Counted from the first letter of the stretch, positions 54,780-62,102 are shown. The stretch: DNA of 64,000 nucleotides from Vibrio sp. SNU_ST1 (GCF_030563405.1 NZ_CP130749.1:806001-870000), one strand, 5' to 3'. Notes: generated from the sequence alone by a model not told the origin. Numbers and translations are program-made.

Positions 54780-55520
54780 ATGAAAAGTTTAAAAGCAGTA
54801 TCAGTTGTTGATGCAATGCTTACATTTTTTGAAAAAGACACAAAAGAAGCTCTGATAGATGCACATAAATTTACAACTATATTTGCTAATGCCTCTGCAC
54901 GTGCTCAAGTAAAAAGTATTGAACCGCTAGAGTCCAGGTTCAAAAATTATAACAATTCTTGGTCGACCGCTATGGATAAACTCGGGTGGGAGTCGCAAAG
55001 TAACGAAGAAGTTAATTTTACACCTGGATCAACAACCAATACAACTTTATTCAAAGAAATAAAAAAATACTTACCACATGATTTAAATGATGCTCTTTCA
55101 TATTTGGAGCTGTTGTCTAAAAAGTCTAAAGCAGAAACAGATGAAAGAAATGATGAAAATATAAGCATGTATAACTTATTAGACTTTTGGTGGGAGAAAT
55201 CTACATCCACAAAAGGTTGGCTAGCATTTTCCATTAGTATTTTTTCTGATATTAACAACAGGAAATTAGCAACTACTATATACTACATTAACTTGGATGA
55301 TATTATCTGTTGCAAACCATCACTTTTGCATCAAAAAACTTCATTTAATAGTACTTCATGGAACTCAATTTTCTCTGAGGTAGTAAAATCATCGATTAAG
55401 CTTAAAGTATTTTCTTATTCAGGAACGTTAAATTTTAATCAATACGAAAGCGAACATCTTATGTTAGAGCAAAGGTTATTTGGTAAAATAGACTCCCATT
55501 TTAAAATCTACTTCTTTTGA
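54780..55520 (+). CDS. Unknown cassette protein, second of a paralogous pair, 246 aa
   Basis: Start ATG 54780 (MKSLKAVSVVDAMLTFFEKDTKEALIDAHKFTTIFANASARAQ) lines up with the start of the first protein; AAGGTTGACT precedes it. An upstream frame to 54735 is not needed. Shared blocks are FT.IFANASAR, LLDFWWEKSTSTKGWLAFSISIF and SFNSTSWNSIFSE. The N-terminus is helical, the C-terminus rich in strands. Tandem duplication within one cassette, with about 100 bases between genes that include a small hairpin, suggests a two-component complex. Function unknown. Confidence 0.72.
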   Translation: MKSLKAVSVVDAMLTFFEKDTKEALIDAHKFTTIFANASARAQVKSIEPLESRFKNYNNSWSTAMDKLGWESQSNEEVNFTPGSTTNTTLFKEIKKYLPHDLNDALSYLELLSKKSKAETDERNDENISMYNLLDFWWEKSTSTKGWLAFSISIFSDINNRKLATTIYYINLDDIICCKPSLLHQKTSFNSTSWNSIFSEVVKSSIKLKVFSYSGTLNFNQYESEHLMLEQRLFGKIDSHFKIYFF

Positions 55521-55667
55521 TTTTATTTAATAAAACGACCCTTATAACGAAAAACCATAATGAAAGTTTACATATTTATAACAACTAAAAATTGCTAACT
55601 ATTCTACTATTCAATAATTTTTAGTTTCAAATGATATTGAAATTACCAGAGCGAATAGCCATTTAAC

Positions 55668-56682
55668 GAATGACATGGATTCCCCCTCCCGAGGGTCTGC
55701 CACACTTATGTGGTACTTAAATGCATCGGAGGCACCATGTCTGATTATTCTTATTTCTGCGGTATCGACCTAGCTAAAAACCACTTTAGTCTTCATGCCG
55801 TAGACCAAAATGGTAAGGTCATACTTCATAAGTCAGTAAACCGCTCTAAATTACTGACTACAATAGCAAATATGCCACTCATGCGTATAGGCGTTGAAGC
55901 GTGTGGTGGTGCACATTATTGGGTAAGAACACTCAATAAACTCGGTCACGACACCCGCATTATGGCTGTTAAATACGTAACTCCCTATCGAACCAAGGGA
56001 AAGAATGACCTTAATGATGCTGCTGCTATCTACGAAGCTGTTCAGCGACCGTCTACTCCCAAACAATGGGTGGTCGATTGTAGGCAGGTTGGCTATGGTC
56101 AGTCGGCGCTCAACTATTTAGCTCGCTACCTCTATCGTGGAGTGTTGCCTGATGAAGACATCACCCATATCACCGATGATACGGTCACGTTCCGCTATAA
56201 AGAGAGCCAGACCAATGCATGGCGAACACGCACCTTACCCACCCTTAAGTTCTTGCTGCTCATTTTGCAGCACGTGCTGCCCAAAGGATTACAGCGAGTA
56301 AGAAACTACGGATTTTTACGTGGTCAAGCGTACGCCTTAAGAGCCCGGATCCAACTGCTGTTATTGAACTTGGTCTATAGGATGCCGCCACTCACCGTCC
56401 CGATAAGGAGCAAAGCGATAAGAACATGCCCTTGCTGTTCACATGAGATGGCGTGCGTTGGAGTAAGCCGCCCCATGTAGCCGAAAGGCATTGATAATAT
56501 GGATAATAGCATTGACGAAATCAGAGGAGATGTGACGACGAAAGAAACGAAAAACAGCTAACTGGTTGATAAGATTGCTATCGCAACCTTATCTTGGCCT
56601 CGCTCGCCTTGAGAAAAGCCTCAAAGCGGTGCGCCCTTCATACTCAATGGTACAATTTACTTAATAAAGAGGCTTCGGGCTT
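55668..56682 (+). mobile_element. IS1111-IS91 hybrid remnant C
   Basis: The left end (GAATGAC + ATGGATTCCCCC) follows TAAC of the pair cassette. IS1111 sequence runs to about 56057, where it joins, after a few shared bases (ACTC/TTCC), the inner part of the IS91-like transposase. The rest is the IS91 3' end and tail, up to an attC. Confidence 0.8.
55737..56480 (+). pseudogene. In-frame IS1111::IS91 transposase fusion, 247 aa
   Basis: The first 107 residues (MSDYSYFCGIDLAKNHFSLH ... YEAVQRPST) are an IS1111 transposase catalytic half, and the rest (PKQWVVDCRQVGYGQSALNYLARYLYRG ... CPCCSHEMACVG) is the C-terminal third of the IS91 transposase. The join keeps the reading frame. Neither half has a complete active site, so activity is not expected. 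This copy retains the 24 bases lost from the copy at 52516. Confidence 0.85.
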
Positions 56683-56740
56683 GTTCAACACTCGGGATTT
56701 AGTGTTGGCTGCGCAACACCTTAATCCTTATTCGTTATAA
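56683..56740 (-). other. Short attC site, 58 bp
   Basis: On the minus strand: TTATAAC (R''), GAATAAGGATTAAGGTGTTG, GCGCAGCC loop, AACACTAAATCC, GAGTGTTGAAC. Same type as the site at 53748. It ends the cassette with the 193-aa helical protein. Confidence 0.75.
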
Positions 56741-57316
56741 ATCCAATTTCACGAAACCTAAAGCTTCCTGAACTTCTAGCACAGTACTTTGAGCTTTTCT
56801 GTCATTGCTAATTAACGCTAGCTCACCGGCAACCAACAAACCATAGTTATTTGTTAACCTTTTCACATCTTCAATAAACGGTTCATCAAAGTTTGAACCG
56901 ATTGTTTCGTCAGATATTCTACGTGAAACTTGCCCTGCCCCGGAGTGTGTTAATCCATTTAAAGTTCGCCATAAATGTTTCTTGGCTGTTGATAGACCCT
57001 TGCCTTTTGTCTCTTCGATTTCACTTACCAGTGCCCCAAATGGCTTTTCAAATTTGTCTCTTCTAAGTCGATCAATATCTTTTGCATCCGAGCAGTAGTA
57101 AAACCACAAACCTTTTACATAGCTTTCAAAAAGACACCTTAATAGAGCACTTGCTGAACTATAAAGCTGAAGTTCAAGTAACGTTAAAATTGAGCGATAG
57201 TGTTCCATGCATATTGAGTAGTACGAGCTTGCAATCATAACCTTGTCGGTACGTGGTAGCTCAATATGGTTTAGTGCTTCCTCTAATTGAAGCAAATTAT
57301 TCTTCGATTTTTTCAT
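56735..57316 (-). CDS. DUF6988/DUF5677-like helical cassette protein, 193 aa
   Basis: The start ATG 57316 (MKKSKNNLLQLEEALNHIEL) lies inside the cassette; a longer frame to 57373 crosses the attC crossover and reads IS1111 end sequence. A central helix SSASALLRCLFESYVKGLWFYY and RTLNGLTHSGAG match the pattern of DUF6988/DUF5677-like proteins, a helical group often found near defence genes. The stop codon TAA is formed by the attC R'' box itself. Function unknown; AbiV-like or HEPN-like alternatives cannot be excluded. Confidence 0.6.
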   Translation of the reverse strand: MKKSKNNLLQLEEALNHIELPRTDKVMIASSYYSICMEHYRSILTLLELQLYSSASALLRCLFESYVKGLWFYYCSDAKDIDRLRRDKFEKPFGALVSEIEETKGKGLSTAKKHLWRTLNGLTHSGAGQVSRRISDETIGSNFDEPFIEDVKRLTNNYGLLVAGELALISNDRKAQSTVLEVQEALGFVKLDL

Positions 57317-57337
57317 AACTTCACTCGGATTTATAAC

Positions 57338-57879
57338 GAATGACATGGGTTCCCCCTCCCGAGGATCTGCCACACTTATGTGGTACCTAAATGCACCGGA
57401 GGCACCATGTCTGATTATTCTTATTTCTGCGGTATCGACCTAGCTAAAAGCCACTTTAGTCTTCATGCCGTAGACCAAAACGGTAAAGTTATACTTCATA
57501 AGTCAGTAACTCGCTCTAAACTGCTGACTACAATAGCAAATATGCCACTCATGCGTATAGGCGTTGAAGCGTGTGGTGGTGCACATTATTGGGTAAGAAC
57601 ACTCAATAAACTCGGTCACGATGCCCAATTTATGGTTGTCTATTTTGACATGCGTAGAAGTGAGCGGAGCCACGTAGCCGAAAGGCATTGATAATAAGGA
57701 GAATGGCATTGACGAAATCAGAAGAGATGTGACGACGAAAGAAACGAAAAAAAGCTAACTGGTTGATAAGATTGCTATCGCAACCTTACCTTGGCCTAGC
57801 TCGCCTTGAGAAAAGCCTCAAAGCGATGTGCCCTTCAAATGCAATCGTACAATTTACTTAATAAAGTGGCTCCGGGCTT
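57338..57879 (+). mobile_element. IS1111-IS91 hybrid remnant B
   Basis: IS1111 left end (GAATGAC + ATGGGTTCCCCC, one mismatch in the repeat) follows TAAC of the 193-aa cassette. Match to IS1111 stops about 57624. A short unmatched piece follows (to about 57650), then a diverged IS91 tail up to the attC at 57880. Confidence 0.75.
57407..57691 (+). pseudogene. Truncated IS1111 transposase N-terminus
   Basis: About 73 residues of IS1111 transposase (MSDYSYFCGIDLAKSHFSLH to LNKLGHDA) run on into unrelated and IS91-tail sequence and stop. It keeps only the first two acidic catalytic residues. Confidence 0.8.
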
Positions 57880-57936
57880 GTTTAACACTCGGGATTTAGT
57901 GTTGGCTACGCAACACCTTAATCCTATCTGTTAGCT
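57880..57936 (-). other. Short attC site, 57 bp
   Basis: On the minus strand: AAGCTAAC (R''), AGATAGGATTAAGGTGTTG, loop, CAACACTAAATCC, GAGTGTTAAAC (R' GTTAAAC). It ends the nuclease cassette. Confidence 0.72.
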
Positions 57937-57937
57937 T

Positions 57938-58525
57938 TCAATCGATAAATACAACTTTCACATCGTATTCCTTGCACACGTTCTCTACATGCGTAATATT
58001 AATTTTCTGTGTACTATCAAATAATACCAAAACCTTAGACTTGCTTTGTCGAAATACTGAATACGCCAATAGTTGTCCAAGCCCAGACTTCCAATGCGAT
58101 TTACGCTTTACTTCATAAATAGTACTTTCATTCTCGCAATCGATGTTCCCAACAGGGGTTTGCGTTTCAGTATCTAAGGTTTTATCTCGTAAACACATTT
58201 GATCAACGACTCTCGCTTCCAATGGAAACCAATCAAAATTTGAGTTTCTATACCGATAAACCCCACTTTCATCGGTAAAAATGCAGCTATGCCTTTTTAG
58301 GGCATAACTTTTAGATAATTTCTTACTGTAACAATCTATCTTACTTTTTTTGCCGTCTATCCATATGACTGTTGATTTAGGCTCAATGTCTAGTTTTTTA
58401 TACAGGCTTTGATACATTGGTTTTGTAGCGAGTGAATTTAGCCACCGCCTTGGATGTACAGGTAGTCTGCCCTCAGATTCGAGCTTTGAAAACTCTTCAT
58501 ATAGATCAAACTGCAATTGCCCCAT
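57938..58525 (-). CDS. PD-(D/E)XK nuclease-like cassette protein, 195 aa
   Basis: The start ATG 58525 (MGQLQFDLYEEFSKLESEGR) follows GGGAG; an ATG four codons earlier lacks spacing. The C-terminal half has the nuclease core PVGNIDCENESTIYEVKRKSHWKSGLGQLLAYSVF: D in GNID, E-x-K in YEVKRK and the Q of GQLLAY. The N-terminal part (LPVHPRRWLNSLATKPMYQSL, SYALKRHSCIF) is unfamiliar and may bind DNA. The nuclease fold is common in restriction and defence. The gene is alone in its cassette, with no methyltransferase nearby, so it would need its own way of sparing host DNA. Defence is inferred. Confidence 0.7.
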   Translation of the reverse strand: MGQLQFDLYEEFSKLESEGRLPVHPRRWLNSLATKPMYQSLYKKLDIEPKSTVIWIDGKKSKIDCYSKKLSKSYALKRHSCIFTDESGVYRYRNSNFDWFPLEARVVDQMCLRDKTLDTETQTPVGNIDCENESTIYEVKRKSHWKSGLGQLLAYSVFRQSKSKVLVLFDSTQKINITHVENVCKEYDVKVVFID

Positions 58526-58617
58526 GAAGTCTCCCATTGAAAGCTAACGAATGACATGGATTCCCCCTACCGAGGGTCTGCCACACTTATGTGGTACTTA
58601 ATTGCACCGGAGGCACC

Positions 58618-59643
58618 ATGTCTGATTATTCTTATTTCTGCGGTATCGACCTAGCTAAAAACCACTTTAGCCTTCATGCCGTAGACCAAAATGGTAAAGT
58701 CTTACTTCATAAGTCAGTAACCCGCTCTAAACTACTGACTACAATAGCAAATATGCCACTCATGCGTATAGGCGTTGAAGCGTGTGGTGGCGCACATTAT
58801 TGGGCAAGAACACTCAATAAACTCGGTCACGACACCCGCATTATGGCTGTTAAATACGTGGTTCCTTATCGAACTAAAGGGAAGAACGACCTTAATGATG
58901 CAGTCGCTATCTGCGAAGCTGTTCAGCGTCCATCGACTCGCTTTGTGCCCATAAAATCCCCCGAGCAACAAGCCATCCTATCGGTACATAGAATAAGAGA
59001 GCATTGGGTTCGTGAACGCACCGCGCTTATGAATCGCATGCGTGCCCTGCTTTCTGAATTCGGATTAATCATTCCTGTTGGTCGCTCTTCATTGATGAAA
59101 CAGGTTCCCTTAATGCTCGAAGACGTAGAAAATGAACTGCCACACCTCGCAAGAACGGTGATAGCCGATGCTTATCACCACCTTGGAGAATTGAATCAAC
59201 GTATCGCCGATACTGAACAAGTCTTCGACTCTTTTGCTAAGGTCAGCACTAATGTTCAACGAGTGATGAAAGTTCGGGGCATTGGACCGCAAACCGCTAC
59301 TGCGATACTTGCTTCGATAGGTAACGGCTCTCAATTTGATAAAAGCCGTGATTTCTCTGCTTGGCTAGGACTCGTACCAAAACAATATTCGACGGGAGGA
59401 AAGCCACGCTTAGGTCGGATAACCAAACATGGCGATAAATACTTACGAACACTATTAGTTCATGGCGCAAGGACCGTAATTGCCAACCTTGGCGACAAGC
59501 AAGATAAGTTAAGTCAGTGGTGCAGAGGCGTTCTGGGACGAAGAGGAATGAACCGAGCAATAGTGGCACTTGCCGCGAAGAACGCACGAATTATATGGTC
59601 GCTTTTACACAATCAAACAGAATACGAAAACTATGCTGCTTAA
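58618..59643 (+). CDS. IS1111/IS110-family DEDD transposase
   Basis: The 341-residue protein starts at an ATG behind GGAGGCACC. The RuvC-like N-terminal domain has D in CGIDLAKNHF, E in GVEACGGAHYW and DLND in RTKGKNDLNDAVA. The C-terminal transposase-20 domain has the helix-hairpin GIGPQTATAILASIG and the conserved serine region KQYSTGGKPRLGRI. It works with a guide RNA encoded by the element to choose the target. This is the only intact one of four copies. Confidence 0.93.
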   Translation: MSDYSYFCGIDLAKNHFSLHAVDQNGKVLLHKSVTRSKLLTTIANMPLMRIGVEACGGAHYWARTLNKLGHDTRIMAVKYVVPYRTKGKNDLNDAVAICEAVQRPSTRFVPIKSPEQQAILSVHRIREHWVRERTALMNRMRALLSEFGLIIPVGRSSLMKQVPLMLEDVENELPHLARTVIADAYHHLGELNQRIADTEQVFDSFAKVSTNVQRVMKVRGIGPQTATAILASIGNGSQFDKSRDFSAWLGLVPKQYSTGGKPRLGRITKHGDKYLRTLLVHGARTVIANLGDKQDKLSQWCRGVLGRRGMNRAIVALAAKNARIIWSLLHNQTEYENYAA

Positions 59644-59730
59644 GTAAAAAACTAAGCAGCATAAAGAGTTAAACCCACCGGGTCATTGCAGACGCTAATG
59701 ATGGAGATAGGTTAAGACCACTTGCGGAGA

Positions 59731-59777
59731 GCCTGTTAATGCGGCGGACACACTAGATGTCATCTAACGAATAAGGC
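59731..59777 (+). ncRNA. Predicted target-binding loop of the IS1111 bridge/seekRNA
   Basis: Downstream of the transposase, GCCT (59731-34) pairs with AGGC (59774-77) and GACA (59747-50) with TGTC (59758-61). This leaves an internal loop with two stretches. TTAATGCGGC (59736-45) is complementary, with one G-U pair, to the right flank GCCGCGTTAA. CTAACGAAT (59764-72) equals the left flank-IS junction CTAAC|GAAT. This two-guide loop fits the known guide RNA design of IS110/IS1111 elements. The full RNA probably covers much of 59644-59905. Confidence 0.65.
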
Positions 59778-59908
59778 ACCGCAGTCGCGCAAGTCATCAG
59801 GGCCACGACGTATGCGAATCGTCGATAAGTAGGCCGAATGTAGAGCGGCAGTCCAAAACCCATCAAAATAAGTTTAGCGGATGTTTGACAACCGGGGGAA
59901 TCCATGTA

Positions 59909-59994
59909 GCCGCGTTAAGTGGTGAACAACGCCAACCACCAAACTTAAACCATTGCACCGTAAACACTAAATTCTACTTGAACTAAGATGATCT
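59909..59994 (-). other. attC of the lipoprotein cassette, 3' part
   Basis: The minus strand reads GAATTTAGTGTTTACGG...GTTTGGTGGTTGGCGTTG, then TTCACCACTTAACGCGGC, the typical right arm of a Vibrio attC, stopping exactly at the IS1111-D end; GTTAGC follows on the other side of that element. The 5' part is at 61250-61282. Confidence 0.75.
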
Positions 59995-60024
59995 TCACCC
60001 GATAAAATGGACACCCTCCTATCT

Positions 60025-60912
60025 TTAACCCGTCGCTACTTCATATTCATGCGGGGTTCGATATCCAAGACTTGAGTGCAGTCTATAACGGTTATAAAAA
60101 TGCTGGATATAACCGGCAAGTTTATCTCTAAGCTGCTTCTCACTTTTAAAACTATTTTTCCTAATTATGTCGCCTTTGAGCGTATGAAAGAACGATTCCA
60201 CTTCCGCATTATCAGTACAATGACCTGGACGATTCATGCTTGGGACAATTCCATTTTTTGATAATAAAGCTTGAACTTCATGTGCTCGATATTCAGAGCC
60301 TCTGTCGGTATGAAATAATAATCGCTCTTGTGGCTTTCGATTTCTAATGGCCATTCTCAACGAACTCATCGTTAGCTGTGTACTCTTCTTACTACCAAGC
60401 GACCAACCGACGATTTTACGCGAGTAAAGATCGATAACGACCGCTAGATACATCCAACGTTTACCTTGCTTTATATACGTTAGATCTCCAGACCATTGTT
60501 GATTAACTGCCGTTGGTTTTGGTGTGTCTTTTTTAATATTCTTAATCGATTGATAAAACCGATGTAGCTTGGCCATCTTTAGGTAAATCCGATAACTTCG
60601 CGCTCTTAGGCCTTGCTCTCTCATGATCCGAGCCACACGCTTGCGGCTAACCAAAACTCCTTGGCGCCTAAGCTCTGCATGAACCCTTGGACTACCGTAG
60701 GTCTCTCGACTCTGAGAAAACACTTTAATTATTCGCTTCTTCAAAGCCTGCTCTTCTTGAGCATAGCGACTTGGCTCTCTGCCAAGCCATGCGTAGTAAC
60801 CCGACTTAGAAACAGATAGAAAACGGCACATCAATACTATGGAATAACGTGTTTTGTAATGGGCTATGAATCGGAATTTTGTCGATTTTCTTGGGCAACG
60901 AATCGTTGCCAC
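60025..60912 (-). CDS. IS3-family transposase OrfB (DDE integrase core)
   Basis: The 295-residue frame contains the HTH_21 segment (MCRFLSVSKSGYYAWLGREPS), an rve core with D in VNQQWSGDLTYIK, D in LLFHTDRGSEYRA and E in NAEVESFFHTLKGD, and the terminal YRTPHEYE. It is made as an OrfAB fusion by -1 frameshifting. Frame and motifs are intact, so the element may be active. Confidence 0.92.
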   Translation of the reverse strand: MATIRCPRKSTKFRFIAHYKTRYSIVLMCRFLSVSKSGYYAWLGREPSRYAQEEQALKKRIIKVFSQSRETYGSPRVHAELRRQGVLVSRKRVARIMREQGLRARSYRIYLKMAKLHRFYQSIKNIKKDTPKPTAVNQQWSGDLTYIKQGKRWMYLAVVIDLYSRKIVGWSLGSKKSTQLTMSSLRMAIRNRKPQERLLFHTDRGSEYRAHEVQALLSKNGIVPSMNRPGHCTDNAEVESFFHTLKGDIIRKNSFKSEKQLRDKLAGYIQHFYNRYRLHSSLGYRTPHEYEVATG

Positions 60913-61217
60913 TTTTTTAGCAAGTCATTCTCGAGCTTAAGTTGTTCATTCTGACGTTCAAGCTCTGCAATTCGACTCGACTCCGTTTTCTGACTCGGGA
61001 TCTTGGTCCTTTTCTTACGTTTGTCTTCCATAATAACCCCTTCTCGATAGTCCTTTCGCCATTTTGAAAGCATATAAGGGTGGATATCTAATGATAGAGC
61101 CACGCTTTTAACTGTAGCTCCTTCTCGTAGCGAAAGTCGGACGGCAGTTACCTTAAATTCCGTAAGATATTGTTGAGTTTTTTTACCTGATTTATAAGCT
61201 GGCATGATCACCTCCAA
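60864..61217 (-). CDS. IS3-family OrfA (DNA-binding)
   Basis: The 117-residue protein has an N-terminal HTH (LTEFKVTAVRLSLREGATVKSVALSLDIHPYMLSKWRKDY) and a leucine-zipper-like tail (RIAELERQNEQLKLENDLLKKW). It overlaps orfB by 49 bases. It binds the terminal repeats. Confidence 0.9.
   Translation of the reverse strand: MEVIMPAYKSGKKTQQYLTEFKVTAVRLSLREGATVKSVALSLDIHPYMLSKWRKDYREGVIMEDKRKKRTKIPSQKTESSRIAELERQNEQLKLENDLLKKWQRFVAQENRQNSDS
60894..60918 (-). promoter_or_regulatory. -1 ribosomal frameshift signal of the IS3 element
   Basis: The slippery heptamer AAAAAAG (60912-60918, minus strand) is followed one base later by a perfect GGCAACG / CGTTGCC hairpin. This is the standard arrangement for joining OrfA and OrfB. 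Confidence 0.85.
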
Positions 61218-61249
61218 TTACAATTGAAGGTGTCCACTAGATCGGGTCA

Positions 61250-61282
61250 ACTACAGAATCCGTCTTGAACGCCTTGTTATGT
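61250..61282 (-). other. attC of the lipoprotein cassette, 5' part
   Basis: The minus strand reads ACATAAC (R''), then AAGGCGTTCAAGACGGATTC, a typical Vibrio attC left arm, cut by the IS3 element. With 59909-59994 it makes an attC of about 125 bases. Confidence 0.75.
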
Positions 61283-61708
61283 TTATGCTGCTCCAGGAAT
61301 GTGCCCTACTGGAATAAAGCGCCTGTCTTTATATTCTTCGGTTTCAAAAACGCCAAGCAATTTCAATTTCCTATACGACTTCTCATAACGCTTAATTTCG
61401 TTGAAGTCTTCGTCACCATTGAACATAAAAGCCGTCATTTTGTTTGGCCTAAAGATGCCATCTTTATCTTTAGTATGCTCCCGAATCAACGCAAATTGTC
61501 TAAACTTCATTTTATCGGCTTCTTTGGCTGCATAATAGACGTAATCATACGGAGTTGCCTCTTTTGGGCTTGGCACTTTTACGCTTTCATATGTGTAAGC
61601 TTTAGCATTATCTAGCACTACATTACTGCTTCCCAAACTACTACCAGTGCTATTACAACCACTTAAAAACAGCACTAACCCAGCTATTATCAACTTCTTT
61701 ATCTTCAT
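61283..61708 (-). CDS. Cassette lipoprotein, 141 aa
   Basis: The start ATG 61708 (MKIKKLIIAGLVLFLSGC) follows GAGGAAAAA. The signal ends in the lipobox LSGC. The mature protein (NSTGSSLGSSNVVL..., then AFMFNGDEDFNEIKRYEKSYRKLKLLGVFETEEYKDRRFIPVGHIPG) is charged and soluble. I do not recognise a family. It is the first cassette of the array as seen here. Confidence 0.72.
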   Translation of the reverse strand: MKIKKLIIAGLVLFLSGCNSTGSSLGSSNVVLDNAKAYTYESVKVPSPKEATPYDYVYYAAKEADKMKFRQFALIREHTKDKDGIFRPNKMTAFMFNGDEDFNEIKRYEKSYRKLKLLGVFETEEYKDRRFIPVGHIPGAA

Positions 61709-62102
61709 TTTTTCCTCTATAAACATAACAGTTCTTAGACAGAAAAATTCTGCATTTAAATATAGAATTTTTCTATCTAGTTTCTTATGCCATCAATTGT
61801 ACTAAATTTAGTTCATCCATAACAGTGACTTATGATGTGTACATTGAAATTCAACAAGCAAATATAGAAACTTTCTATCTAGTATGATTCACATTAAAAT
61901 CATTGGGTTATGTACATAGAAACAGTATCTAACACCATGCAAATCTAGCGTTCTTCCAGAGCAAATTAGCCCCTATAAATCCAATGCTTGACCCTATACG
62001 GTAAGGTGTTTATATTGTCGCCCGCCCAACGGGGCACATCCTAAAATACACACCGGCCATCCTGCCATCATTCGTGTATTTATATTGGTGTTGTGAACTT
62101 CC
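61709..62102. other. Right edge of the array; hairpin, no gene
   Basis: CATAAC at 61724-61729 is the inverse end of the lipoprotein cassette. Just beyond, CTTAGACAGAAAAATTCT (61734-61751) pairs with AGAATTTTTCTATCTAG (61764-61780), perhaps a degenerate attC or attI-like remnant. No integrase gene and no other frame of note is seen before the MATE gene. Confidence 0.45.

Larger units (their letters stand above)
58549..59908 (+). mobile_element. Complete IS1111-type element D in an attC site (1360 bp)
   Basis: Ends are GAATGAC + ATGGATTCCCCC at left and GGGGGAATCCAT + GTA at right, the 7-base and 3-base offsets known for IS1111 elements. It sits between TAAC and GCCGCGTTAAGTGG, i.e. (minus strand) between ...GCGGC and GTTAGC of an attC crossover site. 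One transposase gene and about 265 bases of 3' non-coding DNA lie inside. It belongs with the described IS1111-attC group that targets integron sites. Confidence 0.88.
59995..61249 (-). mobile_element. IS3-family insertion sequence
   Basis: The imperfect inverted ends ACCCGATAAAATGGACACC (left) and ACCCGATCTAGTGGACACC (right) bound orfA and orfB on the minus strand. No clear target duplication is seen. It lies within the loop part of an attC site. Exact ends are uncertain by a few bases. Confidence 0.85.
49050..61790 (-). other. Integron cassette array without integrase (CALIN-type)
   Basis: The region is a row of gene cassettes read on the minus strand. Each gene block starts with GTT + a short unique sequence at one end and has its inverse complement ending in AAC at the other, e.g. 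GTTATAAATCC/GGATTTATAAC, GTTAGCTTTC/GAAAGCTAAC, GTTAAATGGCT/AGCCATTTAAC and GTTATGTTTTC/GAAAACATAAC. This is the cassette rule, in which R'' of attC complements the circle-closing R'. VCR-like attC sites lie between the blocks. No intI gene is present in the window. IS1111, IS91 and IS3 elements have entered attC sites. Confidence 0.85.

Noticed and set aside
57317..57373. N-terminal extension of the 193-aa cassette protein
   Set aside because: These codons cross the attC crossover box and read the end of IS1111; the cassette must have its own start at 57316.
61265..61615. Plus-strand gene of 116 codons
   Set aside because: It is the antisense of the cassette lipoprotein, which has a signal peptide, ribosome site and cassette position.
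49050..61790. Prophage or conjugative island
   Set aside because: No structural, portal, terminase, relaxase or tra genes; boundaries are attC-based rather than tRNA-based.
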